A program made the translations under genes and the position numbers. Below are positions 10,921 to 23,734 of a stretch of DNA of 64,000 nucleotides, one piece after another; position 1 is the first letter of the stretch, and every line of letters begins with the position of its first letter. The DNA comes from Taxillus chinensis. Taxonomy: Eukaryota > Streptophyta > Magnoliopsida > Santalales > Loranthaceae. The notes beneath the pieces were generated by a model. That model did not search any database. It saw nothing but the letters and a program-made list of their open reading frames with translations, and was not told the DNA's origin. The stretch is taken from NCBI GenBank assembly GCA_023512835.1, contig CM042089.1, positions 19,472,438 through 19,536,437 on the forward strand, in the 5' to 3' direction.

Positions 10921-13900
10921 CAAAATATTTTTATATAAAATAAATCCCCCCCCCCATCTTTTACTCTCTCCCACTGCCCTCTTTCTCTCCCTATTCTTTT
11001 GCTAACCCTAAACTTACACTTACACATTTTTTATACGTTGATTTTTTAGTTAAAATTATTGTTTTGTTTTGTTTCATTGTCTGTTTTGTTAGTGATATTT
11101 TATATGCTGGACTATTCATTACTCAGGCTAGCTTAGGCCATTGTGCGATATATCCAACTGAGTGTTTGGAGCTGTGTTCCCACTACGTTGTTGATTAAAA
11201 ATTATAATAAAAAGTGTTTATGGATCAGCCCTACAGAACATGCTGCTCATGGGAGTTTAACAGACAGTTAAAGCATACAAGTATTCTACAATATGGCTAT
11301 GGATTTAAATTTCTATGACCATAATTGTTTCTTTTTTTCCAGTGTTAAAATTGGGGTATCTTATTGATTTTATAATATTAAATCTATTTAAGTCATTTTA
11401 TTGCCGAACAGACATTATTTTTCAGTTAAATGATAGAAAGCACGGTAGATTGCGATTTTCACAGTCCTTGTTTCAAATCATAAGCCATTTAGAGAAAGCT
11501 TCCTAAATAGCCTCTTAATGAATCTCAATATAAACTTGTGTTTTACATCTTAAGCCATTGACATGGGTTTAGAAGACTCAGAGAAGAGGGGATAATAAAT
11601 TTAAAACTATTCTGCAATACCTCAATGAGGTATGCATGTGTAAAACTAGTGTAATTTTAAAAACTATTCTGCAATATCTTCAGTGACACTTTCACTTGTG
11701 TAATTTTAACAGAGTATAGTTTTTTAAAATTACAAATAAAAATAAAAATATAGATCTAAGAAAACTAGTATTGGACCAGCACCACCGTTTTAATGGTGTT
11801 ACGGTGGAGAAAAGTTAGCTGATCATAACATGGTCCTACCATGCAGGTCTTTAAGATGGACACACTAGCTGTATGAAGTGAGCTCTTTGTACCAGACGCA
11901 TTCTTATAAAGGTCTGAGTACTTGAGTTACTGATTTTTTCCCTCTCTACGATAGTTTTTTATGCAATTAGAACACTGAAGAAAAAGCCCCTGGATTGAGT
12001 GTTTTTTTTTTTGGCATGGTCTTCACTCGTTTAATATATCTATTTTTGCATTTACTTGGAAATAATTGAAATGGACATCTCTTCCTGACCTGTATGTCTG
12101 GTATGTGAAAAGCCACTGATTTCCTACTCTGATACCACTTGCTATGCGTAGATCTCTTAAAAGCCTAATCCCAAGCACTTATCATAGAATTAGTAATTGC
12201 TATTAGAATATTTTTTTTCTCCCTTTGTTTTCTAATAGTTACGTTTTTCTTTGATAATTTCATTCAGAGTTAGTTTTTGCCAGCTTGTATGTTATTGGTG
12301 AAGAATAAGAAAGCCTACCGGAATATTGTTTTTAACTCATAATCATTACTGTATCTATATAATGGTCAATCCAGGTGTCACGCAGTTCTTCAAAAGAATG
12401 GATATTGGTTCCCTCGATATTGGGGATTATCTAGGTACCGTTTTGTAAAGCCTCTTTGTTTCGCTAGTACTTCTTACTAAATCTCAACCATTTCTCTTTT
12501 TCTTATTCATTGGTTCTTCTAACTGAACCCCTACTGTTCTACTATTATTCTTCAGCAATTGGTGCGATATTTGCTGCAACAGATTCTGTATGCACATTGC
12601 AGGTGATCCTCCTCAGTATTATCAAGTTGTTTCAAACAGTAAAGATATATCATATTTACACTTCAGAACTAAGCTCAGTCGCTCTTATGATACAGGTCCT
12701 TAATCAGGATCAAACACCTTTACTCTACAGTCTGGTGTTCGGGGAAGGCGTTGTAAATGATGCTACATCTGTGGTGCTTTTCAATGCAATCCAGAGCTTC
12801 GACGTGACTCATATCAATTTTAGTATTGGTTTGCAGTTTATTGGCAACTTCTTACATTTATTTTTCTCAAGCACTGTGCTGGGAGTGTTTGTAAGTATCC
12901 TCTTTCTCACTGTGTGTACGTGTTTCTTTTTCTTTCTTGTGTGTGCAACTGTGTGGATAATGCATCTGGCCTCTGCAGTGTTATTTTACTTTGCTTCTTT
13001 CTGCAGACTGGACTTCTTAGTGCTTACATCATCAAGAAGCTGTATTTTGGCAGGTAGGTTTTTGTCTGAAGCAAGATTTTATGCTAAAACCTGTTCTGTT
13101 TTTTCATAATGTTCATTCAATCTTCCCATCAGGTCAATAACCTCATTAACTTCCTTTCCCCCGCTGTTGAAGCCTATATGGATGTTGATTCAGAGTTCTT
13201 TTTTAAATATACTATCATATTGTTAACATGGTGGCTTGGCCTTTTGAACTTGGATAAGTACTTACATCTTCCGTTGCAAAGCCTAATTACAAATGCGATG
13301 TGTCAGGGTGTGTAAGAAATAATTATAGGGTTATATTTTTATCAAATATTTTACAATTGTTTTTCTAGATGTGATCCCGAAATTCATCCTGCTTTGTGAC
13401 TAGGTTACTCATTTTTTAATGCCATTGCTACACTGCTAATATGTAGAGATGAAAACTGTGAGCTGTCCAATAGTAAGAGAGGCATATGGATCAAGTGGTC
13501 AAAAAACCTGAATCAAATACACCCACGACTATGTTTATTTTCTTCATGCACAATCAAGAGGCTATTTGTTCTCATATTAATGTAAATTCTGAAACAGTAT
13601 TGCCATTGCAATGACCACATTTTTTGTATCAAACCCATAAAATTATTGTTGGAAGCTGAATAATTTATGTAATGCAAGAGCTTAAGTGATTTTACTAACC
13701 AAGATTCGGTCAAAGTCCAGGCACTCAACAGATCGTGAGGTTGCACTAATGATGCTTATGGCCTACCTTTCTTATGTTCTGGCTGAGGTGAGCACCTCTC
13801 TTTGAAGTAGTAGTTTTCTTTCAAATTAAAAAAACTTTTTGAACATGGTGTTTTGAGTAATAATAATTTTACCATGGTTTTGTTAACTTCTGATATCCTG

Positions 13901-15607
13901 CAGCTATTTTATTTGAGTGGCATTCTCACTGTATTTTTCTGCGGGATCGTAATGTCTCATTACACTTGGCACAATGTTACTGAGAGCTCTAGGGTGACTA
14001 CCAAGTATGTTTTTACCTAAAGTTGGAATACAAGTTAAAACATTGTTTAAAATGGTTGTCTTAAGTTATACAATTAATTCTGTTTTCAGGCATGCTTTTG
14101 CAACCTTGTCATTTGTTTGTGAGATTTTTATCTTCCTTTATGTTGGCATGGATGCTTTGGACATTGAGAAGTGGCGGTTTGTGAGTGACAGGTATGATCC
14201 ATGTACGTGTAAACTAGCGAGGCCATCTTTCTACCTGATCAGTGTTCAATGTTCTCACACTCCTGGTTTTTAAATTATAGATGTTAGCAATCTTTTATGA
14301 GCAAAGTTTATGTATCTTGTGTGTCAAAATAGCTTATGTTATTGGATCCTATGTTTGATTTCGCTTTCTACAGCCCTGGGACATCAATTGCAGTGAGTGG
14401 AATACTTCTTGGACTGGTTCTACTTGGAAGAGCTGCATTTGTTTTTCCATTGTCTTTTTTATCCAACTTGTCTAAGAAGGCTGATAATGAAAAGATAAGC
14501 TTCAGACAACAGGTAAGTTCAGCCTTCAAGAATATGATTATTGGTAATATTCTATGTACGCTAAGCTGACCAATATAATGCTGGCTGTTTTTTACCTTTG
14601 GGGTAGATTATTATTTGGTGGGCTGGTCTCATGAGGGGCGCAGTGTCCATGGCTCTTGCGTATAACCAGGTAAGCCATTGACAGATACTTGTTCTCATGG
14701 GGTTGGAAACCTGCAAAGCAAGTCTTGAAAAATTTAATAACTTGCTTATACTGTGCATGTGAAACTGAATAAAGAATTCATTCAAATTGTACATATGCAG
14801 TTTACTAGGTCAGGGCATACTCAGTTGCTTGGGAATGCCATTATGATCACCAGTACCATAAGCGTTGTCCTTTTCAGCACAGTGGTAAGATTTTTTTTGT
14901 TGAAAATTTTGGTTTAAAGCCCTTAATAGATCCTGCTACTATTTTTTAAACTAGATATAAGATTGTTCATGTCAGCTATGCACTCAATGTAGCAGTTGTC
15001 ATTGGGTACCTGAGATAGAAAATATAGGCATGCCTAGCGTGGCACCGATTATTTCCTGTTGTCATTGGGTACCTGAGATAGAAAATATAGGCATGCCTAG
15101 CGTGGCACCGATTATTTCCTGGATAGACATCTAATGTATGAATTGAATTTGATGCATAATTCTAGTATAAATTGTAACTCATTAGCAACAACACTGCCAC
15201 CGTACTGTTAAAAATTATGAATATTAAGGAGTTCGTTTTTTTAGTATTCTTATTTCTATTAACTTCTTGTTGGTTTGGTCTCTCAGGTGTTTGGTTTGAT
15301 GACTCAACCTCTCATAAATTTTTTATTGCCACAACCAAAAAAAATTAGCATCATTTCTGATACATCACCGAAATCAATTATTGTGCCACTCCTTGGAGAT
15401 GGCATGGACTCTGAAGCGGATTTGGGTGGCCATGAAATCATCCGGCCAACCAGCCTGCGCATGCTCCTGAGCACCCCTGCACACACTGTTCATCACTACT
15501 GGCGTAGGTTTGACGATGCCTTTATGCGTCCAGTTTTTGGTGGGCGAGGTTTTGTTCCGTTTGTTCCTGGTTCGCCAACAGAGCAAAATGCCAACCCTTG
15601 GAATTAA
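8597..15607 (+). CDS. NHX2: Vacuolar-type Na+(K+)/H+ antiporter, NHX1/NHX2 class
   Basis: Exchanges cytosolic Na+ or K+ for protons across the tonoplast, serving vacuolar K+ storage, pH control, turgor and salt tolerance. Fourteen coding exons give 539 aa, the usual length: 8597-8773, 9306-9424, 10083-10180, 12375-12434, 12556-12602, 12696-12890, 13007-13053, 13721-13787, 13904-14004, 14090-14191, 14374-14512, 14607-14669, 14801-14884, 15287-15607; all junctions are GT-AG and phases close. Visible marks are the amiloride-site motif LFFIYLLPPI (residues 85-94), AATDSVCT (about 158-165) and FGEGVVNDATSVVLF with N188-D189. About 10-12 hydrophobic segments precede a hydrophilic tail ending PGSPTEQNANPWN. 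The ATG at 8597 fits the family start MDLQLLSS; an in-frame ATG at 8549 lies upstream of the leader acceptor. The 1/2 versus 3/4 paralogue assignment is from resemblance. Confidence 0.95.
10700..10960. repeat. Homopolymer-rich low-complexity tract in NHX intron 3
   Basis: Runs of A, C and T dominate: an A/C-rich block, a run of C near 10761, then long T runs culminating in about 70 consecutive T residues (about 10850-10920), and a run of C near 10947. Such mixed homopolymers are typical of error-prone assembly or slippage. It lies well inside the intron between 10180 and 12375 and does not touch a splice site. Confidence 0.8.
14995..15120. repeat. 63-bp perfect tandem duplication in NHX intron 13
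   Basis: The unit starting GTTGTCATTGGGTACCTGAG at 14995 is repeated from 15058, period 63, with no differences seen. It lies in the intron between exons 13 and 14. The identity implies a very recent duplication or a local assembly repeat. Confidence 0.85.
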
Positions 15608-16520
15608 GTAGGCGAGGGGGATTCACAATTTTTTTCCCATCAAAGGAAAGAACGCATCCAGTTTTCCTCCCCCATGGATGTGCCTGTGACGAGCATTCAG
15701 GCAGTGAAGTGGTTTGTACCATATATGTAATGTAAGCAAATTCCATGTGTATAAAGAATCACCCCATGCACTTCTTTCTCAGCTTGTGGTTTTATTTCTC
15801 ACAATTTATTTGTTGTGTTCTAGTAAGGTTTTGATAGCCAAGCAGTCTTTAGAGGCCCCCCTTGACTATATGTCATTTGCCAACAATTTAGCTGTCAATC
15901 AGGGCATACTAGGTGGAAGATATTGCACGGGGATTTGCATTCCTTGATGTATGAGTTTTTCATTGTCATTCTTGTTTCCATCTATCTTGCATTATGATGT
16001 AGCATACTAAATGTTGGGGGAGAAGACGATCGTAGCCATGACTGGGATCTTTCCCTACCGTAGATGCGCATAGGTTAGAATGTGATTTGAGTTGGTTATT
16101 TCATATGGCAAATATGGCAAATAGGAAGCCTTTATTGCTTGTATGATACAATTATGGTGTTTTTTTGGAGTTTACTTCGGATAATTGATTATAACATTTA
16201 ATGATTGTTTTCGTTATCATTGATTTATCATTATGTTTTTATTTTAGTAAAATTATATATATTTTTAAAAAATTAAATGCAGTTCTTCAAATGATTGTAT
16301 TGGTTTTTTGTCTCAGAATCTTCCTGAGCCATTTCACAATCCCGTTTGTTGGTGCTGGTAATGGTGAATTGTTTGCGACGAGGACCACTTTCAACTTCCT
16401 CTCTTCCGTGTATTTGCTAAACTTTGAAACACATATCCACATGATATGGGCCCTTGGATTCATATCGGTAAATTTAGAATTAAAAATTTAGTTTAAAAAT
16501 TAAAATATTAATTTTTGAAA

Positions 16521-16811
16521 GAATTAAAATGCCATTCATTATCGATTATTATATTTAAATATAAATTAAGAATTATAATTTATATTTCTTAATTAAAATT
16601 GAAAATTAAATTTTATTAATGCATTAATTATTGTCATTATAATTTTATTAATATGGTAACTAAAATTTAATGAATTAAAATGTCATTAATTATTGATTAT
16701 TGTATTTAAATATAAATTAAATATTATAATATATATTCCTTAAATAAATTTGGGAATTAAATTTTATTAATCCATCAATTATTGACATTATAATTTTATT
16801 AATATACTACT
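16521..16811. repeat. Two-copy AT-rich tandem repeat, about 151 bp period
   Basis: The phrase GAATTAAAATG at 16521 and at 16672 opens two diverged copies that share, in order, a 'ttattg/tcgatta' phrase, 'tatttaaatataaatta', 'aaattttattaat' and 'cattataattttattaata'. Non-coding. Confidence 0.6.
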
Positions 16812-17676
16812 TAAGGATTACTGATAAAATTTTAAATTTTGAATTTGATCCGTAGTTTTGTTTTTGATTGAAAAAAAAATATTGAGGCATTAAAAAAAAG
16901 TTGTATAGTATTTTTACAGTTATGCTAGAGCGATACGTAAATCATTTGAATAGAACCCGATGAAAAATATTAATTATTAAAAGAATGTACTGGACACTCA
17001 AATCGACCTAGTTTGACTCTACATAACCACACCACGGCTCTTCCTCCGCCAAGTCGACCTAACACAGGCAGATTCGACCAAAGTAGGTGGATTCCTGTGA
17101 AGCAACACGCGTGAGACTGCTCCCCAAAACGACCGAGCCAGAATACAGAATCGACCGACATCTGTTGCAAAAAAACACTTCTCATAATGCCTCAGCCTTA
17201 CAGCCTATGCCGTTAAACTATTTTAGTGCTGCCGCCTCGGCTCTTGTATTTCCTGTAAATACAAGGACATCCAAAAACGATCACCCAACAAAATAAGACA
17301 ACTCAAGAAAAAATGAAACAGAATTTTGAAGACAAAACGCAAGAGCAGAAAAAAAAAAACAAATCAAGATGAGCAGACAACGAGAGAGAATGAATAATAT
17401 ACTTATACTTATATACAAAGCACGTACAATAGAAACCAAAAATCAGGTTGGAGTATGGTTCTGGTGGAATTATGGGATGATGAAGACTTGATTAACAAGC
17501 ACGAATATTGCAATGATAACTATCTCTTAACATCTGTTTGTTGACTTTTACAGGGTCTTACTCTTAATTAATATCAATGGGAAAACCGTATATAAAGAAT
17601 GAATAATATACTTAGGAACAGCATTGGAAAAACCCTCAAGGGGTACTGCAATGATACTATTCATGCAATCAGTACT

Positions 17677-17680
<4 letters not shown>

Positions 17681-17738
<58 letters not shown>
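17681..17738. repeat. Compound (TA)n(CA)n microsatellite
   Basis: About 20 TA units are directly followed by about nine CA units. It lies between the NHX and CAND2 genes and is a good candidate for length polymorphism. Confidence 0.95.
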
Positions 17739-18366
17739 TGGAAAATGACCCTCGACGAAGGGAAAATAAATGGGAAGTGCATTAATTCTGGTCATTTTCA
17801 TCCATGAGAACATTAGAGGGATGTCTTCTCTGTCAATGACAAAATTATATATTCCAGATTTATCTACCTGAGTCACCTATCATTTGATTGATACTGACGT
17901 GGAACCAACTTTTTGTTCAATCTTATTATCATTCACGTTTCTGCTTGCTTCAATCTTGTATCCCTATTGTCTTGGAAAGAGGCTGAAGTTACGATAGGCA
18001 TAGGTGACAAAGGTTTGCAGATTTTTTCAAAAAAAAAAATGCCAATTAAAGCCTGAAATTGAATAGCAGTAGACAATAAAATTGCACCTGCAAAGGATTA
18101 TAAAGCAATTTTTTAGATTATTCATTAAATTAGCGTACAATTGTATACCCTACATCTTTACCCGCATGCATTCAATATGCACGTACTTCACCCAGATCAA
18201 GTATCTAGCGATACCATAATATATGAGCATGAAATTCTTTTAGATCCATAGAGCCGTGTAGGACATGAGCGTGTAGATCAGATCCTCCAGCAGGCATTTT
18301 GACACAAGCCACCAAATAAAAGGGGTGAAAATATCTATTTACAGCATGGGATTCAGCAGCAGTCAT

Positions 18367-21001
18367 TCATTCCAAATCTGAATCGAAGAAACCAGCATCT
18401 TTCATCTCGGAGTAGTAAACATTCTCCAAGTGCATGTCTTCTTCCTGTAACACAACAATCACGAACAGCTTGTACATTAACCAGAATGGATGGAACTAAA
18501 CCAAAATGCCATGGAGAAGTTTCCAAGGATTGATTTCAGTTGATGAAAGACCTGGAAAAAGTCTGCCAGAAATGTTACGTATAGAAGAGGAAGATAGAAG
18601 GCATGGTAGAATATTGTCGTTACTTCGGTCAGCCTGTAAAAGAAATCACCACAAAAGAAACTCAAATCGAACACGTTAAAAGGACAAAGAAAGGAAGGGG
18701 AATAAACTTGTTTTCTCAGTTAATAATTGACCAAGGATACTACCAGAGCCCAAATCCAGCCCCATTCACTGTAAACCCACAAGCCAGCAAGGACAGTGCA
18801 TTTGAGGAGAACATTATGATGATATAGTAGTAGAAAGTGGGCCTAGCTGCAGATTTTTTTATAAATGAAGAAGATTTTAAAATTTTATACCCCAATATGA
18901 GGCAGCTTTCTAAAGAAAGAAAAACAAAAGAAAGAAATATGGCACTATGTTTCTAGAACTCACCAGGTAACCTTTCTCTCCATTTTGAATGGTACATGAA
19001 CAATATGAAGCCATAGATTGCAGTAAGCATAAGGATGTGTACAGCCCACAAACCCCACTTTACCCAGCTAGAATTTCCGTTATTGTCAATGAACAAAGGG
19101 ACCCCAAAAAAGAATAGATAAGTAGCCTAAAATCATATGCCGGTACAAAAACAGTTAAGCTTCACAACCCATAAAACCATAATAGAAAAATATATACAAA
19201 GAACCAACATTATATCATATCTCATATAAAGAATAGAATTTTTCAGCTATGCAGTTTTAGAGAACTAATGAAGAAAAACATTAAATAAAATAAATAAAAA
19301 TATAAAACAGCCTCCTTTTAAGAAAAGATATTGACACAACCACATGATTCACATCTATCTATGGAGTGAGAAGCTTTGAATACATGCAGCGAGGTTAGCT
19401 TGCAGACAGTGTTAGGAACCCATGATCACACTAACTTAGTACAGTAACCAGTCAAGTTCTTCAAAATGAACTTCTCAAACAGTACTAGAATGCACACCAA
19501 TTGAACAAAATTTAAACTAGTAGGGTAAGAGAGAAAGAGAGGGAGAGAGAGAAATTTTCTCAGGGAAACAGAAATACCTTAAGAAGCATATCTAAACCAA
19601 CAATGAGTCCTGAGACAATAAAAGTTCTCATTAGTGCTTCCAACCCACTTGTGTAATTTCCTTGAAGTAATAAGGCCAACAAGCTTACTTCAAGAAACAT
19701 AATTCCAGAAGATGTAAACAAAGATAAGATATTCCACGCTAGTTCTCTATTAGGACTGCATTCCCATAACTGTGCCAGCAAAGGATCGCTCAATTAAATG
19801 ATGTTTAGAGAGTTGAAAGCATGTGTGGTCAAAATATGCATTCATCCTATTGATTATCGAATTAACAGTAGAGAAAAATTGAAAAATAGCATGATAAGTC
19901 ACTTCAAAAATTAAGGAACTGCAGCCCAAACAAATCAATAAAGACGAACCCTGTACGGTCAACCAAAACCATTCAAAATTTAAAGGATCAAATTTCAGTT
20001 ATTTATACATTTATATCATCATGCATACACTTGTGCTGTCATACAAGTACATCACTAAGGCAGGGAAAACATATTTGTTTAATTTCCAAGATTAGTTGGA
20101 TCATGAAATCGCAAAAGGAAGACGTCAATCACTACCAACAACTATAGATATAATAAACACCCAAAGTGTGCATCCTAAGTTTCTTTCTTTTCCATTTCAA
20201 CACATTCAAATTTGTAAATAAAATGAAGAATTGATGGGCTCCATTAATTTTTACTAGGTTTCCAATTCCTGAATAATGGAATTTTAAAATTTGAGGTTTG
20301 AACAATTATATTTACTATGACTTCTACAAACAAAGACAGCAATACATGGCTGTAGTGTTGTATCACCTACAATTCAGTAGCTCAAACTATCACAATCATC
20401 ATTTCATCATAGAAATAACCAATAAAAAATTCCAACATTATCCAAGGAACCAAATAATGTGCACATTCTCAATCTCTTATCTTTCCTACATTTACTTGCC
20501 AGCCAAACATGGCAGGCTCGTTGCACCTATCAGCCACTCAAAATAGTTATAATCGATCTTTTCCTTTCAGGGCGATTTCTTCTACAAACAATCAGTCAAT
20601 CAGAGCAGAACTGGAGCAGTTAAAACGCATCCGTTCAAACAATCAAGATTCATCATTCTAATATAGGAACCAAACAATCGGCCTTGATTTTGAGGAGACA
20701 AACAAACCCGAAGACAGCACCAGGCAAGATTGAGCAAACAAACAAGCCAAAGACACCCATAATACGCAGTCATGATATACGACGAGCCATGTGAGACCCT
20801 CAAGAAGCTCCTCTTCGCCCGACACGCCAGATAGAATACGAACAGGGCCGAAGGGACAATCAAACCAACATTGTGTACGAATCCACGGCATTCGAAGATC
20901 GACCCAAATCCAAACTGTTTAGGATCATACCCACCTCGTATTGCGGTCGCATTGTACACTTGAATCGGCGGTGCCTCTGAAAATCCGTCTGAAGTGGTCA
21001 T
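18367..21001 (-). CDS. CAND2: TPRA1/CAND2-type seven-helix membrane protein
   Basis: A member of the TPRA1/CAND2/CAND8 family (related to animal TPRA40/GPR175). Arabidopsis CAND2 was proposed as a candidate GPCR and later as a phytomelatonin receptor; that role is debated. Six exons on the minus strand give 303 aa: 20708-21001, 19578-19769, 18964-19126, 18744-18846, 18552-18633, 18367-18444. All junctions are GT-AG and phases close. Visible features are an extracellular-type N-terminus with an N-A-T glycosylation sequon (residues 17-19), SIFECRGFVHNV, about seven hydrophobic segments, FGVPLFID, SKWRERLP, FYHAFYLPLLY and a conserved acidic tail (EEDMHLENVYYSEMKDAGFF). It is tail-to-tail with the NHX gene, an arrangement I recall next to NHX2 in Arabidopsis. 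Family membership is firm; receptor function is inference from literature. Confidence 0.92.
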
Positions 21002-22311
21002 GTCGTTGCGATTACAATTTCAACCCTAATACAGAAACGCACGCACGCACGCATTACGGATTGTGGAAACCATGACCCTAAATTTGTGGCTATTGGCGGT
21101 TTCGGTTTGGACCATACCCAACTCGTATTAAGATTGAATTATACCTGACCCTAATTTTGTGATTGTAAGGGACGATTGAGGGAACATGAGATAGATTTGG
21201 GGAGTGCACGAGAAACCCCATCTCCCTAAATTTGGCTGTCGCTAGTCTTGAGAAAGAGACAAATTCCTGTTTTTGCATGTGTTTGCGTTTGATGTGATTT
21301 GAGATGTGATCACATTTTGTTAAAAAATAAACGTTGGTGTCACATTTTGAGATGTGATCACATTTTGATGAACTTAAAATCATGTCAATGTGAATGTTGG
21401 TTAGTATCAACAATATTCAAATTTAATTTAAATTTTATAAAATTATTCTACAAGAATATAATTATAACATAAATTATATTTAATTTTGATAAAAATTTAA
21501 TACAAATTTGATAATTGACATTCTATTTCTGGCCATAGCATCTCCAATTTTAGCAAAATTAATAGCAATTTTAATATTTAACTAATATTATTTCCAAAGC
21601 ATTAGTTATAGCAATAGTTATACATAAATATAAATGAAATGATTCTTTTTCATTTCAGTTGTTCTCACAATAAATTTAGTTAAATTTTTAATTTTACCTA
21701 AGATTACAAGCCAATTTTCACCTTAAATTCCTTTAACAATCTAAAATACCCTTTCAAAATTCATCATTATCTTTCGTCGTCTTTTCCGCTCACTGCCGCC
21801 ACCCTCTCCCACCTCCTCTACACTACGGCCAAGGCCACCATCTTCATCACATGTACCTTCGTCTCTTTTCTCAACACGACACCATAAATGACATCTTCAT
21901 CGCATAGATTGGTTCCGCTCGTCGTCTACCGTCATCATGATTGCAATACCAGAGAATACACTCGCCATGCTTCCAAGCCTCACGCCAGAAGGAGGAAAAA
22001 TCAACAAAGAGTGAGTGGGTGGGGCGGAAGGGGGAGGCGGCGGAGCAAAGGTGGACGGAATGGTGTTTGGGGTCATAGTAGGCAACGAAGGGGGAGGGAG
22101 AGAAAAGAGGAAGGGGATGGGTGATGACATAGGTTGACGTGGAAGAGGAGGTAGACTTCCAAGCAAAGAGGGGGAGGGGAGTGGTAAAGGAAGTGGGGGA
22201 GGGTGACAATGAGGAAAGAAGCGTACTTTCACTTTATTGTCGATTCCCAGCCGTCATCGCCCAACATCTATTGGTAGCTGTCACCGTAGCCGATCTATAT
22301 CATGGTCATTA
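21002..22311. other. Intergenic, upstream of CAND2, with a possible gene-capturing repeat
   Basis: About 21002-21080 is probably the CAND2 5' leader and proximal promoter (a short 'gcac' repeat near 21039-21053). From 21530 the phrase GCATCTCCAATTTTAGC resembles a common plant MITE end. At 21770-22250 there is a purine/pyrimidine-biased stretch open in several frames on both strands but low in complexity and without a recognisable domain. I call no gene here. Confidence 0.4.
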
Positions 22312-22581
22312 TAGGGATGGCAACGGATCGGGTTGAGTCCAGTACCGCCTGATTCGAATCCGATTCAAAAATAATTATACCACCTTGAAACTAACCCAAC
22401 CCGGAAGTATGTCCAATTCGGGTCGAATCAGAACGACAGTTTTTACATTAAATTTATTTAAAATTTTTGAATCGGATCGGGACGAACAAGATCCGGGCCT
22501 GACCCAATACCAGGATGGGTCATTTGGGTCAGAATAGCTCGGGTTGGATCGGAGCGGTTCAGGTTACCTTTGCCATCGTCA
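22312..22581. mobile_element. TAGGGATGGCAA MITE, copy 2
   Basis: The left end TAGGGATGGCAACGGATCGGG matches copy 1; the right end TTTGCCATCGTCA is a mutated inverted match. The interior has the family's repeated 'cggatcggg/gggtc' phrases. Candidate flanks share GGTCA but the target duplication is decayed. No coding capacity. Confidence 0.6.
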
Positions 22582-22965
22582 ATTGGTCACTCTGTCGTTC
22601 TGAACCAGCGCAAAAGGAGGAGAGGGTAGTCTGCTGCTTTGTTTGTATATGCTCTGAATCTCAGTACAAGAGAATCCGTTGTTTTTCGTGTGATTACAGG
22701 AAAAATCAAAGTTTAGTTTGTCTCTTTTCAAAAAAATGAATAAGTTGGTTGAGTTTGTCGATTTAAAAAATAGGGGATGGCCCAATAACATTTTGGCATC
22801 GTGGAAGCTCCGCGACGACGGGGAACTTTAGTGGGTGTTTGGGTTTACATTAAAAGGTTTGAATTTGTCCATTTGTATCCCCTTGTATTGTATTGTAGTA
22901 GGCCACCATCTTTTTTTTTAAGATAAAAATTTAGTATTTGGTTAATCGAGTAGCTCTAAGGATGA

Positions 22966-23008
<43 letters not shown>

Positions 23009-23462
23009 TATAGAGAATTAAACAACATTTGAATATGTAATACTTTGAATTCAGATTTTCTGCCGATCAAGGTTAGATTACTATGATAATAATAATTTTG
23101 ATACTTTGTTGATATTTATTTCAAAAATTAACTATTATATTAAATGTTTATGTAATGTAAATAATGCCTATAAAATTGTATACGAATTTAACGATTACTT
23201 TTTATGCAAACTAAATTAGAAAAATCAACAAGTAAATAAATTTATTTAAATTTATTTATCTTCTAATACTTACCATTAGATTTACAAAATTGTTTAAAGA
23301 TGTAATTTCATTTCACAATATAGCCATGATTCAGTGAAGGATCTAGGCTTATGTAGGGGAGGCCATGCCCCCCTCAATCTTAAAATAGTATTTTAATACA
23401 CACACATATAATGATGCATAAAATTATGCTTTTACCAATCGACCTCTCTTGTATGTTTTGGC
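22582..23462. other. AT-rich intergenic with ATA/AAT microsatellite
   Basis: Contains an (AAT)n tract at about 22968-23006 and, near 23335, a GAAGGATCTAGG phrase followed by a G-rich block like that at 1537. No gene is seen. Confidence 0.5.
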
Positions 23463-23734
23463 TAGGGATGGCAACGGGATGGGTTAGGATCGGATAGTAG
23501 GTGACTCGAACTTGCATCAGATTAGTTCGGGTCGGGGCAAAACAAGACTATTGTGTACGACCGGTCGGATTGGATATTTTAAGGTAAACTTGTTCAAAAA
23601 TATTTTAAAATATCGGGTTGGGGCGCGGTCAATACCCATGATTGCTCCATTATCTCATCGGGGCGAGGCGAGGTGGGTAAAAATGACTCGGATCAGGACG
23701 AGTCAGGCGGTTCAGGCCAAAATTGTCATCCCTA
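23463..23734. mobile_element. TAGGGATGGCAA MITE, copy 3
   Basis: The ends are TAGGGATGGCAACGGG and, inverted, AATTGTCATCCCTA. The interior resembles copy 1 ('gatcggatagtaggtgactcga', 'ttatctcatcgggg'). Candidate 8-bp flanks GTTTTGGC and ATCTTGAC agree at 5 of 8 positions. A 78-codon frame inside is not a gene. Confidence 0.7.

Larger units (their letters stand above)
15608..18366. other. Convergent intergenic region, NHX 3' UTR to CAND2 3' end
   Basis: The first few hundred bases are the likely 3' UTR of the NHX gene. Then come AT-rich sequence, a two-copy tandem repeat of about 151 bp (16521-16811), a GC-richer patch at about 16980-17290 that resembles a decayed LTR or repeat, and a TA/CA microsatellite (17681-17738). 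A 96-codon open frame at 16201-16491 shows no family I recognise. No gene is called here. Confidence 0.5.

Noticed and set aside
10642..10974. Lysine-rich 110-codon minus-strand frame
   Set aside because: Translation of the poly-T tract; low complexity and inside an NHX intron.
16201..16491. 96-codon plus-strand frame downstream of NHX
   Set aside because: Hydrophobic, AT-driven composition with no recognised family; no upstream promoter or splice context.
18964..19126. Possible frameshift in the T-run of CAND2 exon 3
   Set aside because: A careful re-read of the complement gives ATYLFFFGVPLFID in the correct phase; exon lengths sum to 912 nt and the frame is intact.
21871..22232. Overlapping 110-codon proline/serine-rich minus-strand frames
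   Set aside because: Low-complexity composition, open in several frames at once, no recognisable domain and no splice partners.
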